Positions 26,814 to 35,503 of a stretch of 64,000 nucleotides of DNA are shown in pieces. A program made the position numbers and the translations under genes. The notes beneath the pieces are model-generated. The model did not search any database. It was not told the origin of the DNA and worked only from the letters and a program-made list of their open reading frames with translations. The DNA comes from Pseudomonadota bacterium. GTDB taxonomy: Bacteria; Pseudomonadota; Gammaproteobacteria; Steroidobacterales; Steroidobacteraceae. The first letter of the stretch is position 1, and the number at the start of each line of letters is the position of its first letter. The DNA lies in NCBI GenBank assembly GCA_037200975.1, contig JBBCGI010000001.1, positions 3,555,716 through 3,619,715 of the forward strand, given 5' to 3'.

Positions 26814-26857
26814 TTAAATTGCCAAATGGACCCGAAGAGGGTTGCAAACGCCATTAA

Positions 26858-26876
26858 TGTCGCTATTATAGCGACA
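26858..26876. promoter_or_regulatory. Inverted repeat (IclR-type operator candidate) before the TonB receptor operon
   Basis: TGTCGCTATTATAGCGACA has perfect 8-base arms around a 3-base centre. It lies 75 bases upstream of the receptor ATG at 26952. The arm core GCTA...TAGC is shared with the site at 26797, and the centres are 62 bases apart. Confidence 0.65.
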
Positions 26877-26951
26877 CCGATGCAGGCGAACGCGCGGTCG
26901 GAGTGTCCCAATCACCAAGAAGATCATCCACTGGGATGGATCGGGGGATCG

Positions 26952-29591
26952 ATGACTAATAAGAAGAGAGTGTTCCTGTGGGTCGTGGCGACTCAGCTCT
27001 GGATTCCCGCGGCGTTTGCGCAGCAACCCCCGGGCGCCGACGGTGACCTGGACGAAGTCGTCGTCACGGGCGTGCGCGAGAGCCTCGACCAGGCGCGCGA
27101 CCTCAAGCGCAACCAGATCCAGTTCGTCGACGCCATCGTGGCGAGCGACATCGGCAAACTACCGGACACCAACGTCGCCGAATCGCTGGCGCGTGTGTCG
27201 GGCGTGCAGATCGATCGCGGTATCGGCGAGGGCACGGACATCACCATTCGTGGCCAGCACGAAAACGTGATCCTGTTCAACGGCCGGCAGATCTTCGATT
27301 CCACCGGTCGCGGCGGCAATGGACTCGATCAGCTCAACACCTCGACGTACGGCCTCCTGAGCCTCGTGCCGTCGGAGCTCATCTCGCGGCTCGAAGTCAC
27401 CAAGCTTTCCGGCGCCGATCAGATCGAAGGCGGCCTCGGCGGTGTGGTGGACATCGTGACGCGCAAACCGCTCGACGTGCACGGTCCGCAGTTCGCGGTG
27501 AGTGGCACCGCCAGCTACGACGATCTGCCGGGCAAGGGCGGATACGAGTTCTTCGGCCTCGCGTCCAACACATTTGCGGACGACACATTCGGCATTCTCG
27601 TGAGCGCCGTCGCTGGCAAACGCGATCTGGCCGAGCAGGGTGTCAACACCTTCTCGGGCTGGGGCGTGATCGCCGACAACGACGCACCGCTGTTCGACGC
27701 AAATGGAAATCCGGTCTCGAACGATCCCAACGGCGACGGCAAATCCGGCCTGTTCGACCTGGACGCGCGTCTGCAACAGATAGCCGAAACCCGCGAGCGG
27801 GTGGGCCTCACCGCGCTCGCGCAATGGCGCCCGAGCGAGAACTTCGAGCTGACGCTCGATGGGTTCTATTCGCGCCTCGATTCGGATCGCGACCGCTACT
27901 GGATCGGCTACTTCGCCGGCTTCGGCCCGCACACCGACGTGGTGTTCTCGCCGCACGAGAACCTGCTCGCCGGCATCGTGACGCGGCCCATCAACACGAA
28001 CGCAGAGTTCGCCGACACCGAGTCCGACATCAAGTCCACGGCGCTCACGGCGGACTGGAGCGTGAGCGAATCCTGGAAGATTCACGGCGCAGTGGACTAC
28101 TCCGATTCGACGTCGTCTTACGCGCAGCGATTCTTCCGGCTGCAATCGAATGCCGGCGTGCCGATTTCCTACGACCTGCGCGTCGGGGATTTCGGCTCGT
28201 TCACGTTTCCCACGGACCTCACGGATCCTTCCGGGCTCAATCTCGCCATCCTCTACGACAACCTGTTCGCCTCCGAATCGAAGAACAAGAGCGTGAGCGG
28301 GGATTCCACCTGGACATTCGACTCGAGCTGGTTGAAATCCGTCGAAGTCGGCGCGCGTTACAACGAGATCGACACGGACACGCTGCAACGCCTGCGTGAC
28401 ATCGAGCCGGGAACTCCCGCCACCGATCTGTCCGCATTCACCACGGTATTCAGCAATCCCGACTTTCTCCCCGGCGGCGCCCCGGGACTGCCGCGCTCCT
28501 ACCTGACGGGCAGCAAAAGCGTGTTCGAGAACTGCGAATCGTTCGCGGAGATCTGGAATGCCGATCAGCAGGCGATCTGCGAAACCACCGTCACGCCGCT
28601 GGGCAGTTTCCAGATCGAGGAGAAGTTCACCGCGGCGTACGCGAAGCTCGACTTCGAGGGATCGCTCGGGGATCACAAGTTGGCCGGCAACGTCGGCGTG
28701 CGGTTCCTGCACCGCGACCTCACCTCCACAGGTTCGCTCGTTTCGAACGGCGGCGTGATTCCGAACGTGTTCGAGCGCACCGACGACGACGTGTTGCCGT
28801 CCGCCGTGGTCCGCTACGACGCCAGCGACAGCGTCGTCCTGCGCTTCGGTGCCGCACGTGTGGTGGCGTATCCGAACACCGAGGCGCTCAACAACGGCCT
28901 GCAGGATTTCGACGACGGCACGGCGGTCGGCGGTAGCCCGGATCTCGATCCGTTCCGCGCGAACCAGTTCGATGCGTCGGCGGAGTGGTACTTCGCGCCC
29001 GGCTCGCTGCTGTCGCTGGGACTCTTCTACAAGGACATCGACACTTTCATCGTGCAGTCCGCGCAACAGGAAGATCTGCCTGGCCACAGCACGCCGGTCA
29101 CGGTGGTGCGCCAGATCAACGGCGAGGCGGCCAAGGTCAAGGGCGTCGAGGTGCTGTACCAGCAGCCCTTCACGTTCCTGCCCGCGCCTTTCGATGGCTT
29201 CGGAGTCGTCGCGACGTACTCATTCATCGACAGCAACACGCCCGTGGAGGATCGCAACGGCAACGCGCTCACGCTGCCGGGGCTTTCCAAGAACAACGTC
29301 AACCTGGTGGCGTATTACGAGAAGGGGCCGGCCAGCATCCGCCTCGCCTATAACTGGCGCGACCGCTACCTGCAGGGCATCGGGCCCAGCGATACCGGTG
29401 TGTTCTTCGACGAGTACAAGGATTTCGCCGCCACGGCACGCTGGGAGTTCAGCAAGTCGCTGTCGGTGACCCTGGAGGGCATCAACCTGCTCGACAGCCA
29501 GCTCCGCACCTACAATGCGTTTCCCGAGGCACTGCGCACGAATACCGAATACGGACGGATCTTCAAATTCACGGTTGCCGCGCGATTCTGA
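26952..29591 (+). CDS. TonB-dependent receptor (FyuA/CirA-like, sugar type)
   Basis: This 879-residue receptor has a signal peptide (VFLWVVATQLWIPAAFAQ) followed by DEVVVTGVRESLDQA, the TonB box and start typical of sugar-related receptors of this class. The plug has DIGKLPDTNVAESLARVSGVQIDR and TIRGQHENV. The barrel ends in FKFTVAARF with a terminal aromatic residue. I start at the ATG at 26952 because the in-frame ATG at 26826 would place the signal peptide 42 residues in and would translate the operator at 26858. It leads a tightly packed galactose/galactonate operon and presumably imports the oligosaccharide. Confidence 0.93.
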   Translation: MTNKKRVFLWVVATQLWIPAAFAQQPPGADGDLDEVVVTGVRESLDQARDLKRNQIQFVDAIVASDIGKLPDTNVAESLARVSGVQIDRGIGEGTDITIRGQHENVILFNGRQIFDSTGRGGNGLDQLNTSTYGLLSLVPSELISRLEVTKLSGADQIEGGLGGVVDIVTRKPLDVHGPQFAVSGTASYDDLPGKGGYEFFGLASNTFADDTFGILVSAVAGKRDLAEQGVNTFSGWGVIADNDAPLFDANGNPVSNDPNGDGKSGLFDLDARLQQIAETRERVGLTALAQWRPSENFELTLDGFYSRLDSDRDRYWIGYFAGFGPHTDVVFSPHENLLAGIVTRPINTNAEFADTESDIKSTALTADWSVSESWKIHGAVDYSDSTSSYAQRFFRLQSNAGVPISYDLRVGDFGSFTFPTDLTDPSGLNLAILYDNLFASESKNKSVSGDSTWTFDSSWLKSVEVGARYNEIDTDTLQRLRDIEPGTPATDLSAFTTVFSNPDFLPGGAPGLPRSYLTGSKSVFENCESFAEIWNADQQAICETTVTPLGSFQIEEKFTAAYAKLDFEGSLGDHKLAGNVGVRFLHRDLTSTGSLVSNGGVIPNVFERTDDDVLPSAVVRYDASDSVVLRFGAARVVAYPNTEALNNGLQDFDDGTAVGGSPDLDPFRANQFDASAEWYFAPGSLLSLGLFYKDIDTFIVQSAQQEDLPGHSTPVTVVRQINGEAAKVKGVEVLYQQPFTFLPAPFDGFGVVATYSFIDSNTPVEDRNGNALTLPGLSKNNVNLVAYYEKGPASIRLAYNWRDRYLQGIGPSDTGVFFDEYKDFAATARWEFSKSLSVTLEGINLLDSQLRTYNAFPEALRTNTEYGRIFKFTVAARF

Positions 29592-29635
29592 AACGCGTAG
29601 AGGCTGAGTCGGGATCTCTGCAGTGAAGGTGGACG

Positions 29636-30367
29636 ATGCGTTTCCAAGGGATTGTTGCGGTTGTCACTGGCGCGGCGGGCGGGATCGGGCAGGCGGTCTG
29701 CGCGCAGCTCAAGGCCGAAGGCGCGAAAGTTGCGGGGCTCGACCTGAAAGCGAGCCCGGCAGCCGACCGGTCCATCGTTTGCGATGTAGGTAGCGATCTC
29801 GCGGTCACGCGCGCGGCGGAAGAAGTCCGCGCGCATCTCGGGGACCCGGGCGTCGTCGTACACGCGGCGGCGATCAGCGAGAACCTGCCGACGCTCGATT
29901 CCTCGACCGAGGCCTTTGCGCGGCTCTACAACGTGAATGTGATCGGTGCGGTGCGCATGGTGCTCGCGTTCGCTCCGGCAATGCGTACGGCGCGGCGCGG
30001 ATCCATCGTCTTGGTGAGCTCCATCAATGGAGCGATGGGTGCGCCGGGCCTGGCGGCCTACGCAGCTTCAAAAGGCGGGCTCGATGCGCTGCTGCGTTCG
30101 CTGGCGCTGGAGCTTGCGCCCAGCGGTATCCGTGTGAATGGCGTGGCGCCGGCTTCGATCGACACGCCGCTGCTGCAGGCATCGTTCGACCGGAATCCGG
30201 ATCCCGGCTCGGCGCGCGCGGCGAACATCAAACGCCATCCGCTCGACCGGCTCGGAACGCCGCGCGATGTCGCGCAGCTGCTTGCCTTTCTGGCGTCGGA
30301 CGAGGCGTCGTGGGTCACCGGCGCTATCTACCCGCTCGATGGCGGAGCGCATCTCGCGCGGCGCTGA
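29636..30367 (+). CDS. SDR-family dehydrogenase (candidate galactose 1-dehydrogenase)
   Basis: This 243-residue classical SDR has TGAAGGIG at residues 11-18, the acidic NAD-selecting GLDLK, the catalytic serine in SIVLVSSINGAMG and the YAASK pair. It ends with YPLDGGAHL. In an operon that continues with a lactonase domain, a galactonate-type dehydratase, a keto-deoxygalactonate kinase and the aldolase, the missing first step is oxidation of the free aldose at C1. This SDR is the only candidate, so I infer galactose (or another hexose) 1-dehydrogenase. SDRs of this type can also be 3-ketoacyl reductases, so the substrate needs testing. It begins 44 bases after the receptor. Confidence 0.85.
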   Translation: MRFQGIVAVVTGAAGGIGQAVCAQLKAEGAKVAGLDLKASPAADRSIVCDVGSDLAVTRAAEEVRAHLGDPGVVVHAAAISENLPTLDSSTEAFARLYNVNVIGAVRMVLAFAPAMRTARRGSIVLVSSINGAMGAPGLAAYAASKGGLDALLRSLALELAPSGIRVNGVAPASIDTPLLQASFDRNPDPGSARAANIKRHPLDRLGTPRDVAQLLAFLASDEASWVTGAIYPLDGGAHLARR

Positions 30368-30387
30368 AGACTGCCGGATCACAAAAC

Positions 30388-31320
30388 TTGAGCGCCACCG
30401 CCTTCATCGCCGTGAATTGGGGCAGCAGCACCTTCGCGGCCTATCTAATCGAACCGGCGAGCGGCATCGTGGATCGGCATCGGACGGCAAACGGTGTCAC
30501 GCGACTCGACCGGGACGCGCTGCCGGCCGCGCTCGCCGAAGCGGTGGTTGGCTGGCCGAAGACCGAGCACATTTACTGTTCCGGGATGATCGGTTCCAGC
30601 GCCGGCTGGGTCGAAGTGCCGCATCTCGATTGCCCGGCCACGCTGCTCGAGGTGAGCCGGTCGCTGACACAGACGCGTATCGGCGACGTGAATTGCAGCA
30701 TCGTGCCGGGGCTCGCAGCGATTCTGCCCAACGGCGATCCGGACGTACTGCGTGGCGAGGAGATGGAGATTTTCGGCCTGGTCGCGTTGCAGGGCGCGGC
30801 CACCCCGACGTTGCACGCGGTGCTGCCGGGCACACACACGAAATGGGTGCGTGTCAGCGATGGGTCCGTGAGCGAATTCTTCACCTCGATGGGCGGCGAG
30901 CTGTTCGACCGGCTGGCGGAGAAAAGCCTGTTGAGCAGCGTGCTCGACAAAGAACAGTCCGCGATCTCCGACGAATGGTTTGCGCGGGGCGTGGAGCGTG
31001 GCGCCGCGGAAGGCACGGGGCTGGGACGTCTGTTGTTTGGCGTGCGCGCGCAGGTGCTGCGCGCAAGACTCCCCAAGGCCCACGCCGCCTCGTATGCGAG
31101 AGGGCTGTTGATCGGCGCCGAAATCGAAGATGCGATACGGATGCAGCCGCAGATTCGCAGCCAAGCTTCGATTCCGCTGGTGGGGAATCCGGCGTTGTGC
31201 GAGCTGTATCGGGGCGCGCTGGCGCAATTCGGCGTGGGCGCACACCTCGTCGACGGCGCGAGCTGCCTGCTCGAGGCTTACCGCATCCTTCATCACAACG
31301 TGGTGGGAGCGCGGCCGTGA
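30388..31320 (+). CDS. dgoK: 2-dehydro-3-deoxygalactonokinase
   Basis: This 310-residue protein matches DgoK along its length. The landmarks are FIAVNWGSSTFAAYL (phosphate-1 loop), ANGVTRLDRDALPAALAE, CSGMIGSSAGWVEVPHLDCPA, VLPGTHTKWVRVSDG and the late YARGLLIGAEIEDA. The enzyme phosphorylates 2-keto-3-deoxygalactonate at C6. No ATG fits: the TTG at 30388 gives MSATAFIAVNW, with the conserved motif close to the N-terminus as expected. The frame is open upstream, but those residues overlap the SDR gene. Its TGA overlaps the GTG start of the aldolase fusion. Confidence 0.92.
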   Translation: MSATAFIAVNWGSSTFAAYLIEPASGIVDRHRTANGVTRLDRDALPAALAEAVVGWPKTEHIYCSGMIGSSAGWVEVPHLDCPATLLEVSRSLTQTRIGDVNCSIVPGLAAILPNGDPDVLRGEEMEIFGLVALQGAATPTLHAVLPGTHTKWVRVSDGSVSEFFTSMGGELFDRLAEKSLLSSVLDKEQSAISDEWFARGVERGAAEGTGLGRLLFGVRAQVLRARLPKAHAASYARGLLIGAEIEDAIRMQPQIRSQASIPLVGNPALCELYRGALAQFGVGAHLVDGASCLLEAYRILHHNVVGARP

Positions 31321-32792
31321 GCAATCACTCGTCTGCCTTCGAAGCTGCGTTCGCGCAATGTCCCGCCGTGGCGATCCTCCGGGGAGTCACGCCAACCGAG
31401 TGTGTCGAGGTTGCAGAGGCACTGGTTTCCAGCGGCTTCCGGATAGTCGAAGTGCCGCTCAACTCTCCGGACCCGTTGACCAGCGTGCGGAAGTTGCGCG
31501 CGCATTTCGGCGATCGCGTGGTCGTGGGCGCCGGCACAGTACTCACGGAGCAGGATGTCGACGCCGTCGCGCAGGCGGGCGGTCAGATCTGCGTGGCACC
31601 GAATTGCGATCCGCGCGTGATTCGCCGGGCCATCGCGCAGGGCGTGGTGCCCTTGCCCGGAGTCGCGACCGCGAGTGAAGCGTTTTCCGCGGTCGAGGAG
31701 GGCGCGACGTTTCTGAAGTTGTTCCCCGCCGATGCACTCGGAACGTCGACGGTGAAGTCGCTGCTCTCTGTATTGCCGAAACATGTGCGGCTCATCGCCG
31801 TGGGCGGGCTCACGTCCCGCAATGCCGCCGAGTTCATCGCAGCGGGATGCGCTGGCGTAGGCACCGGCAGTGACGTCTACAAGCCGGGGCTTGCCGCGGC
31901 GGAAGCGGGCGAACGTGCGAAGCGGTTGCTGCGCGCGCTGGGTACGCGGGTTCGCCAGCTCAGCACCGCGCAGGTTCGCGTGGGCGAGAGCCCGTTCTGG
32001 AACGAGAGGACACGCGAGATCGTGTGGGTGGACTTCGCCGCGCCCGCCATCGTTCGCTGTGCGGTCGACGGCGCCGGCGTTCGCGAGCCCACGTCCGCAC
32101 CGCTCGACACCACGCTGTCGGTGGTGATGCCCGCGCCTGATGGGCGCGTGCTGGGTGTTGCCGCGGATTCGATTCGCGAAGTGGACATCGAATCCGGCAA
32201 GACCCGCCATTGGGCGACGGTCGCGCTGCCATTTGCGAACACGCGGCTCAACGACGCCACCATGGATCCGCTCGGGCGCATCTGGAGCGGCTCGATGAGT
32301 TACGCACTCATCTCGGGTCACGGTGCGTTGTTCGTGACGGACACGAAGGGCGCTACGCGCCAGCTGGCGGGTGGGTTCGGCGTGTGCAACGGCATCGGCT
32401 TCAGCTCCGATCACCGCAAGTTGTTCCTCGTCGATACGTTGCACCGGACCTTGCTCTCATTCGATTGCGACATCGAGTCGGCGCAAGTGAGCCCGCCGCG
32501 TATCGTCACGGATTTCCTGCACGTGCCGGGCAAGCCGGACGGCCTCGCAGTCGCGGAAGACGGCGCGGTGTGGGTGGCGATGTGGGGCGGATCGAGAGTG
32601 GTGCGCGTCGAGCGCGACGGGAGCATTTCGCGGCAGATCGTCATCCCGGCGAAACACGCCAGCAATGGCTGCTTCATCCCGGGGAAACCGGACACGCTCT
32701 ACGTGACCACTTCCCGATTCCGGTTGAGCGAGGCCGAGCTGGCGGAAGCGCCGTGGTCGGGCTCGCTCATCGCCGTGGATCTGCCGGCATGA
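31317..32792 (+). CDS. dgoA: Fusion: KDPGal aldolase + SMP-30 lactonase
   Basis: This 491-residue protein joins two enzymes of one pathway. Residues 1 to about 205 are a KDPG/KDPGal aldolase: AILRGVTPTECVEVAEAL, VVGAGTVLTEQDVDAVAQAGG, the Schiff-base lysine in ATFLKLFPADALG, and the phosphate-binding VGGLTSRNAAEFI. From about residue 218 an SMP-30/gluconolactonase propeller begins (VRVGESPFWNERTREIVWVDF) and carries GFGVCNGIGFSSDHRKLFLVDT and the metal-site-like KPDGLAVAEDGAVWVAMW. The linker is only about ten residues. The GTG at 31317 overlaps the dgoK stop. The frame is continuous, with no stop or frameshift at the junction. The lactonase would open galactonolactone, and the aldolase would yield pyruvate and glyceraldehyde 3-phosphate. 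Confidence 0.88.
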   Translation: MSNHSSAFEAAFAQCPAVAILRGVTPTECVEVAEALVSSGFRIVEVPLNSPDPLTSVRKLRAHFGDRVVVGAGTVLTEQDVDAVAQAGGQICVAPNCDPRVIRRAIAQGVVPLPGVATASEAFSAVEEGATFLKLFPADALGTSTVKSLLSVLPKHVRLIAVGGLTSRNAAEFIAAGCAGVGTGSDVYKPGLAAAEAGERAKRLLRALGTRVRQLSTAQVRVGESPFWNERTREIVWVDFAAPAIVRCAVDGAGVREPTSAPLDTTLSVVMPAPDGRVLGVAADSIREVDIESGKTRHWATVALPFANTRLNDATMDPLGRIWSGSMSYALISGHGALFVTDTKGATRQLAGGFGVCNGIGFSSDHRKLFLVDTLHRTLLSFDCDIESAQVSPPRIVTDFLHVPGKPDGLAVAEDGAVWVAMWGGSRVVRVERDGSISRQIVIPAKHASNGCFIPGKPDTLYVTTSRFRLSEAELAEAPWSGSLIAVDLPA

Positions 32793-33793
32793 GTGCGACA
32801 ATTTCCCGCATTGCCGATCGGACCTTGCAGTGGCCGTTTCGCAAGTGGGCATTCGGTGAGGCGATTGCGCTCGAAGGCCTGCTCGAAGCGGCGGTGGTCA
32901 CTGGCCAGGCGGGGTATCGGGAGCAAGTGGAAGCCCTGTGCCGCTCAACCTTGGAACGCGCCGCGGGCACCGCCGAAGATCTCCTCGCACCCGGCGCCGT
33001 GTTGTTAGAGCTTCATTCGTTGACGGGTGACGCTCGCTGGCTGGAAGCGGCGCGCGCGCTGGTTTCCGCACACGAAAAGCTGCCACGGACTTCGCACGGC
33101 GCGCTGCAGGTGCGTGCGCACCAGCCGGGCTGGGCCTGGCAGATCTGGGTCGATTCGATGGATCTGGTCGGCCCGCTGTATGCAAGGTTCGCGGCCGCAA
33201 GTGGTGAGTCATCCTGGTTGCATCGTGCCGTGGAACTGATGCTCGGCTACGCGAATCACCTGCAGCGGCCGGACGGCCTCTTCATGCACGGCTACGACAT
33301 GTACGCAGGCGCGAACGGCCACGCCTGGGCGCGCGGGCAGGGCTGGGCGCTGCTGGGCATGGCCGACGTGCTGAAGGTTTGCAGTTCGTTGTCCGCGATG
33401 GATATCGAAGGCGCCGCGCAGTTGCGCGAACGTAGTTTGAGACTGGTGAATGCCCTTGTTAGTACGCAGCGTCCGAGCGGCCTGTGGAGCACCGTGATCG
33501 ATGCCGCGGAAACCTACGAGGAGACCACGCTCGCTGCGATGTTCGTGCGTGCCACGAACCAGCTCGAGCAGGCGGGCGTTTCGCTCCCATCCCGAATTGG
33601 GACGGCGCGCGCCAGCGCGGTGGCGGCCGTCCGCCGCCATGTCGATGCCGACGGCTCGCTCGGCCTGGTGAGCAGTGCCACACCGGTGGGCCAGCTCTCG
33701 ACATACGCGACGCGACCTTTCGGTGTCTACCCGTGGGGGCAGGGCGCGCTGCTGCTCATGGAATGTTCACTCGCGAATGCGGGCGGTTCGTAA
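32789..33793 (+). CDS. GH105-type unsaturated uronyl hydrolase
   Basis: This 334-residue protein has the (alpha/alpha)6 architecture of GH88/GH105. Key matches are WVDSMDLVGPLYARFAA, where the Asp is the expected catalytic residue, the GHAWARGQGWALLGMADVL helix, YEETTLAAMFVRA and GVYPWGQGALLLME. These enzymes hydrate and remove the 4,5-unsaturated uronate that polysaccharide lyases leave on rhamnogalacturonan, ulvan or arabinogalactan fragments. No signal peptide is visible, so it should work in the cytoplasm on imported disaccharides. The ATG overlaps the fusion gene stop (ATGA). Its presence in a galactose-oxidation operon suggests that the imported ligand contains both an uronate and galactose. 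Confidence 0.87.
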   Translation: MSATISRIADRTLQWPFRKWAFGEAIALEGLLEAAVVTGQAGYREQVEALCRSTLERAAGTAEDLLAPGAVLLELHSLTGDARWLEAARALVSAHEKLPRTSHGALQVRAHQPGWAWQIWVDSMDLVGPLYARFAAASGESSWLHRAVELMLGYANHLQRPDGLFMHGYDMYAGANGHAWARGQGWALLGMADVLKVCSSLSAMDIEGAAQLRERSLRLVNALVSTQRPSGLWSTVIDAAETYEETTLAAMFVRATNQLEQAGVSLPSRIGTARASAVAAVRRHVDADGSLGLVSSATPVGQLSTYATRPFGVYPWGQGALLLMECSLANAGGS

Positions 33794-33796
33794 TAC

Positions 33797-35503
33797 ATGG
33801 CAACGCTCGACTACGTGATCCTGTTCGGCTATCTAGGCGGCACGCTGGCATTCGGGTTGCTGTTCGCGCGCCGCAACCGCTCGGTGCGCGACATGTTCGC
33901 GGCGGGTGGAGCATCGCCGTGGTGGGTGGCCGGGCTCAGCAGTTTCATGACGATGTTCTCCGCCGGAACCTTCGTGGTCTGGGGCGGCATTGCCTACAAA
34001 TATGGCGTCGTAGCCATCCTCATCAACATCTCCTACGGCGTCGCCGCGCTGGCCGCGGGATATTGGGTGGCGGGCAAGTGGAACGCGCTCGGCGTGCGCA
34101 CACCGGCCGAGTTCATCGAGCTGCGCTTCGGCGAAAGGGCGATCCGCTTCTACACCTGGACGCTGATCGGATTTCGCGTGGTCGACGTGTCCATCACGCT
34201 GTACGCGCTGGCCGTGGTGCTGGCCACGTTGATGCCCCTGTCGGTCGGCAACTGGCTGCGAGATCCGCAGACCGGGCACATTTCCATTGCGCTGCTCACC
34301 TGCGGCTTCGGCGCCATCGTCATCGTGTACACGATGTTCGGTGGCTTGTGGGCGGTGCTCATGACCGACGTCCTGCAGTTCGTGATCCTGAACCTGTCGG
34401 TGATCTTCGTGGTCCTGCTCACGTTGATCGGCGTGCCGTCGTTGCACGATCTCGCCGCGGCCGCGCCGGCCGGCTTCTTCGAACCGACGGGCGGTGGTTA
34501 TGGCTGGCTGTTCCTCGCCGGCTGGTGCACCACGCAGTTCTTCATCATCGGCGCCGATTGGGCTTTCGCGCAGCGCTTCCTGAGCGTGCGCAGTCCGCGC
34601 GATGCGCGCAAGGCCACCTATCTATTCGGCTGCCTGTACTTCGTGAGCCCGCTGATCTGGCTGGCGCCGCCGCTGCTGTTCCGGCTCACGCATCCGGGCG
34701 CGAATCCAGAGCAGGCCTATATCCTGGCGGGGCAGGCCGTGCTGCCGGCCGGCATGATCGGCCTCATGGTGGCGGCGATGTTCTCGGCCACCGCCAGCAC
34801 CGTGAGCGGCTATCTGAATGTCTTTGCGGGCGTGCTGACCAACGATGTGTATCGGCGCCTGTTCCGGCCGGCCGCTGGCGAACGCGAACTCGTCAAGGCG
34901 GGGCGGATGTTCTCGGGCATCATCGGTGTGGTACTCGTCGTGCTGGCGGTGGTGGTGCCGCAGGCGGGTGGCGTCGAGCACATCGTGATTCTCTGGGCCA
35001 CGTTGATCGTCGGCCCGCTGATGGCGCCGACGATCTGGGGCCTGCTGAGCCCGCGAGTGACCACGCGCGCCTTGTGGATGACCGTGGCCATCTCGTTTGC
35101 CGCCGGAGTGTTGTTCAAGGTTGGAGCGCAGATGGGATGGGCTCTCATACCGGAGGGAATGGTGGACGTGACGGTCGGCGTGATCCTGCCGGTGATCGTG
35201 CTGAGCGTGGCGCACTTCGTGTCGCGCGGTGAAGCACCCGGATGGCGGCGAACGCAGGAGGCCGCCAGCGCGGCGATTCGCAGCCATGGCCCCATCGACA
35301 CCTTGCCCGCGCGCGCGCTGGGCATTTCGCTTTCCGTCAGCGGCGCCGTGATTTTGGCCCTGGTGCCTTTCGATCCCGGTTATCGCACGAGTCTCGGCGC
35401 CTTCGGTGCCGCAGTGCTGTTGCTGGGCATCGGCGTGTGGTTAGCCGCGCGGCGTCTGCATGAACGAGTCATGCGTGAAAGTTCTCTGGAGGGTGTGTCT
35501 TGA
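33797..35503 (+). CDS. Sodium:solute symporter (SSS family)
   Basis: This 568-residue inner-membrane protein has about 13-14 hydrophobic helices. SSS hallmarks are the opening ILFGYLGGTLAFGLLFARRNRSVRDMFAAG, the AGLSSFMTMFSAGTFVVWGGIAYKYG helix, and the FIIGADWAFAQRFLSVRSPRDARKATY stretch of the family signature. It starts three bases after the GH105 gene and ends overlapping the TTG start of the dehydratase. In this operon it most likely carries galactose, galactonate or an uronate across the inner membrane with sodium. A CTATCTA heptamer lies in its first codons. Confidence 0.92.
   Translation: MATLDYVILFGYLGGTLAFGLLFARRNRSVRDMFAAGGASPWWVAGLSSFMTMFSAGTFVVWGGIAYKYGVVAILINISYGVAALAAGYWVAGKWNALGVRTPAEFIELRFGERAIRFYTWTLIGFRVVDVSITLYALAVVLATLMPLSVGNWLRDPQTGHISIALLTCGFGAIVIVYTMFGGLWAVLMTDVLQFVILNLSVIFVVLLTLIGVPSLHDLAAAAPAGFFEPTGGGYGWLFLAGWCTTQFFIIGADWAFAQRFLSVRSPRDARKATYLFGCLYFVSPLIWLAPPLLFRLTHPGANPEQAYILAGQAVLPAGMIGLMVAAMFSATASTVSGYLNVFAGVLTNDVYRRLFRPAAGERELVKAGRMFSGIIGVVLVVLAVVVPQAGGVEHIVILWATLIVGPLMAPTIWGLLSPRVTTRALWMTVAISFAAGVLFKVGAQMGWALIPEGMVDVTVGVILPVIVLSVAHFVSRGEAPGWRRTQEAASAAIRSHGPIDTLPARALGISLSVSGAVILALVPFDPGYRTSLGAFGAAVLLLGIGVWLAARRLHERVMRESSLEGVS

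Noticed and set aside
25846-26847. Longer start of the DapA-like gene at 26847
   Set aside because: It would translate through the inverted repeat at 26797 and add 29 non-conserved residues; the ATG at 26760 matches the family N-terminus.
27159-29087. Minus-strand frame of 642 codons opposite the receptor at 26952
   Set aside because: Antisense shadow with no start signal and an Arg/Val/Glu-rich low-information product.
30138-31316. Extended N-terminus of the aldolase fusion frame
   Set aside because: The frame stays open upstream only because dgoK lies in another frame. The residues are Arg-rich, and the aldolase fold starts at the GTG at 31317.
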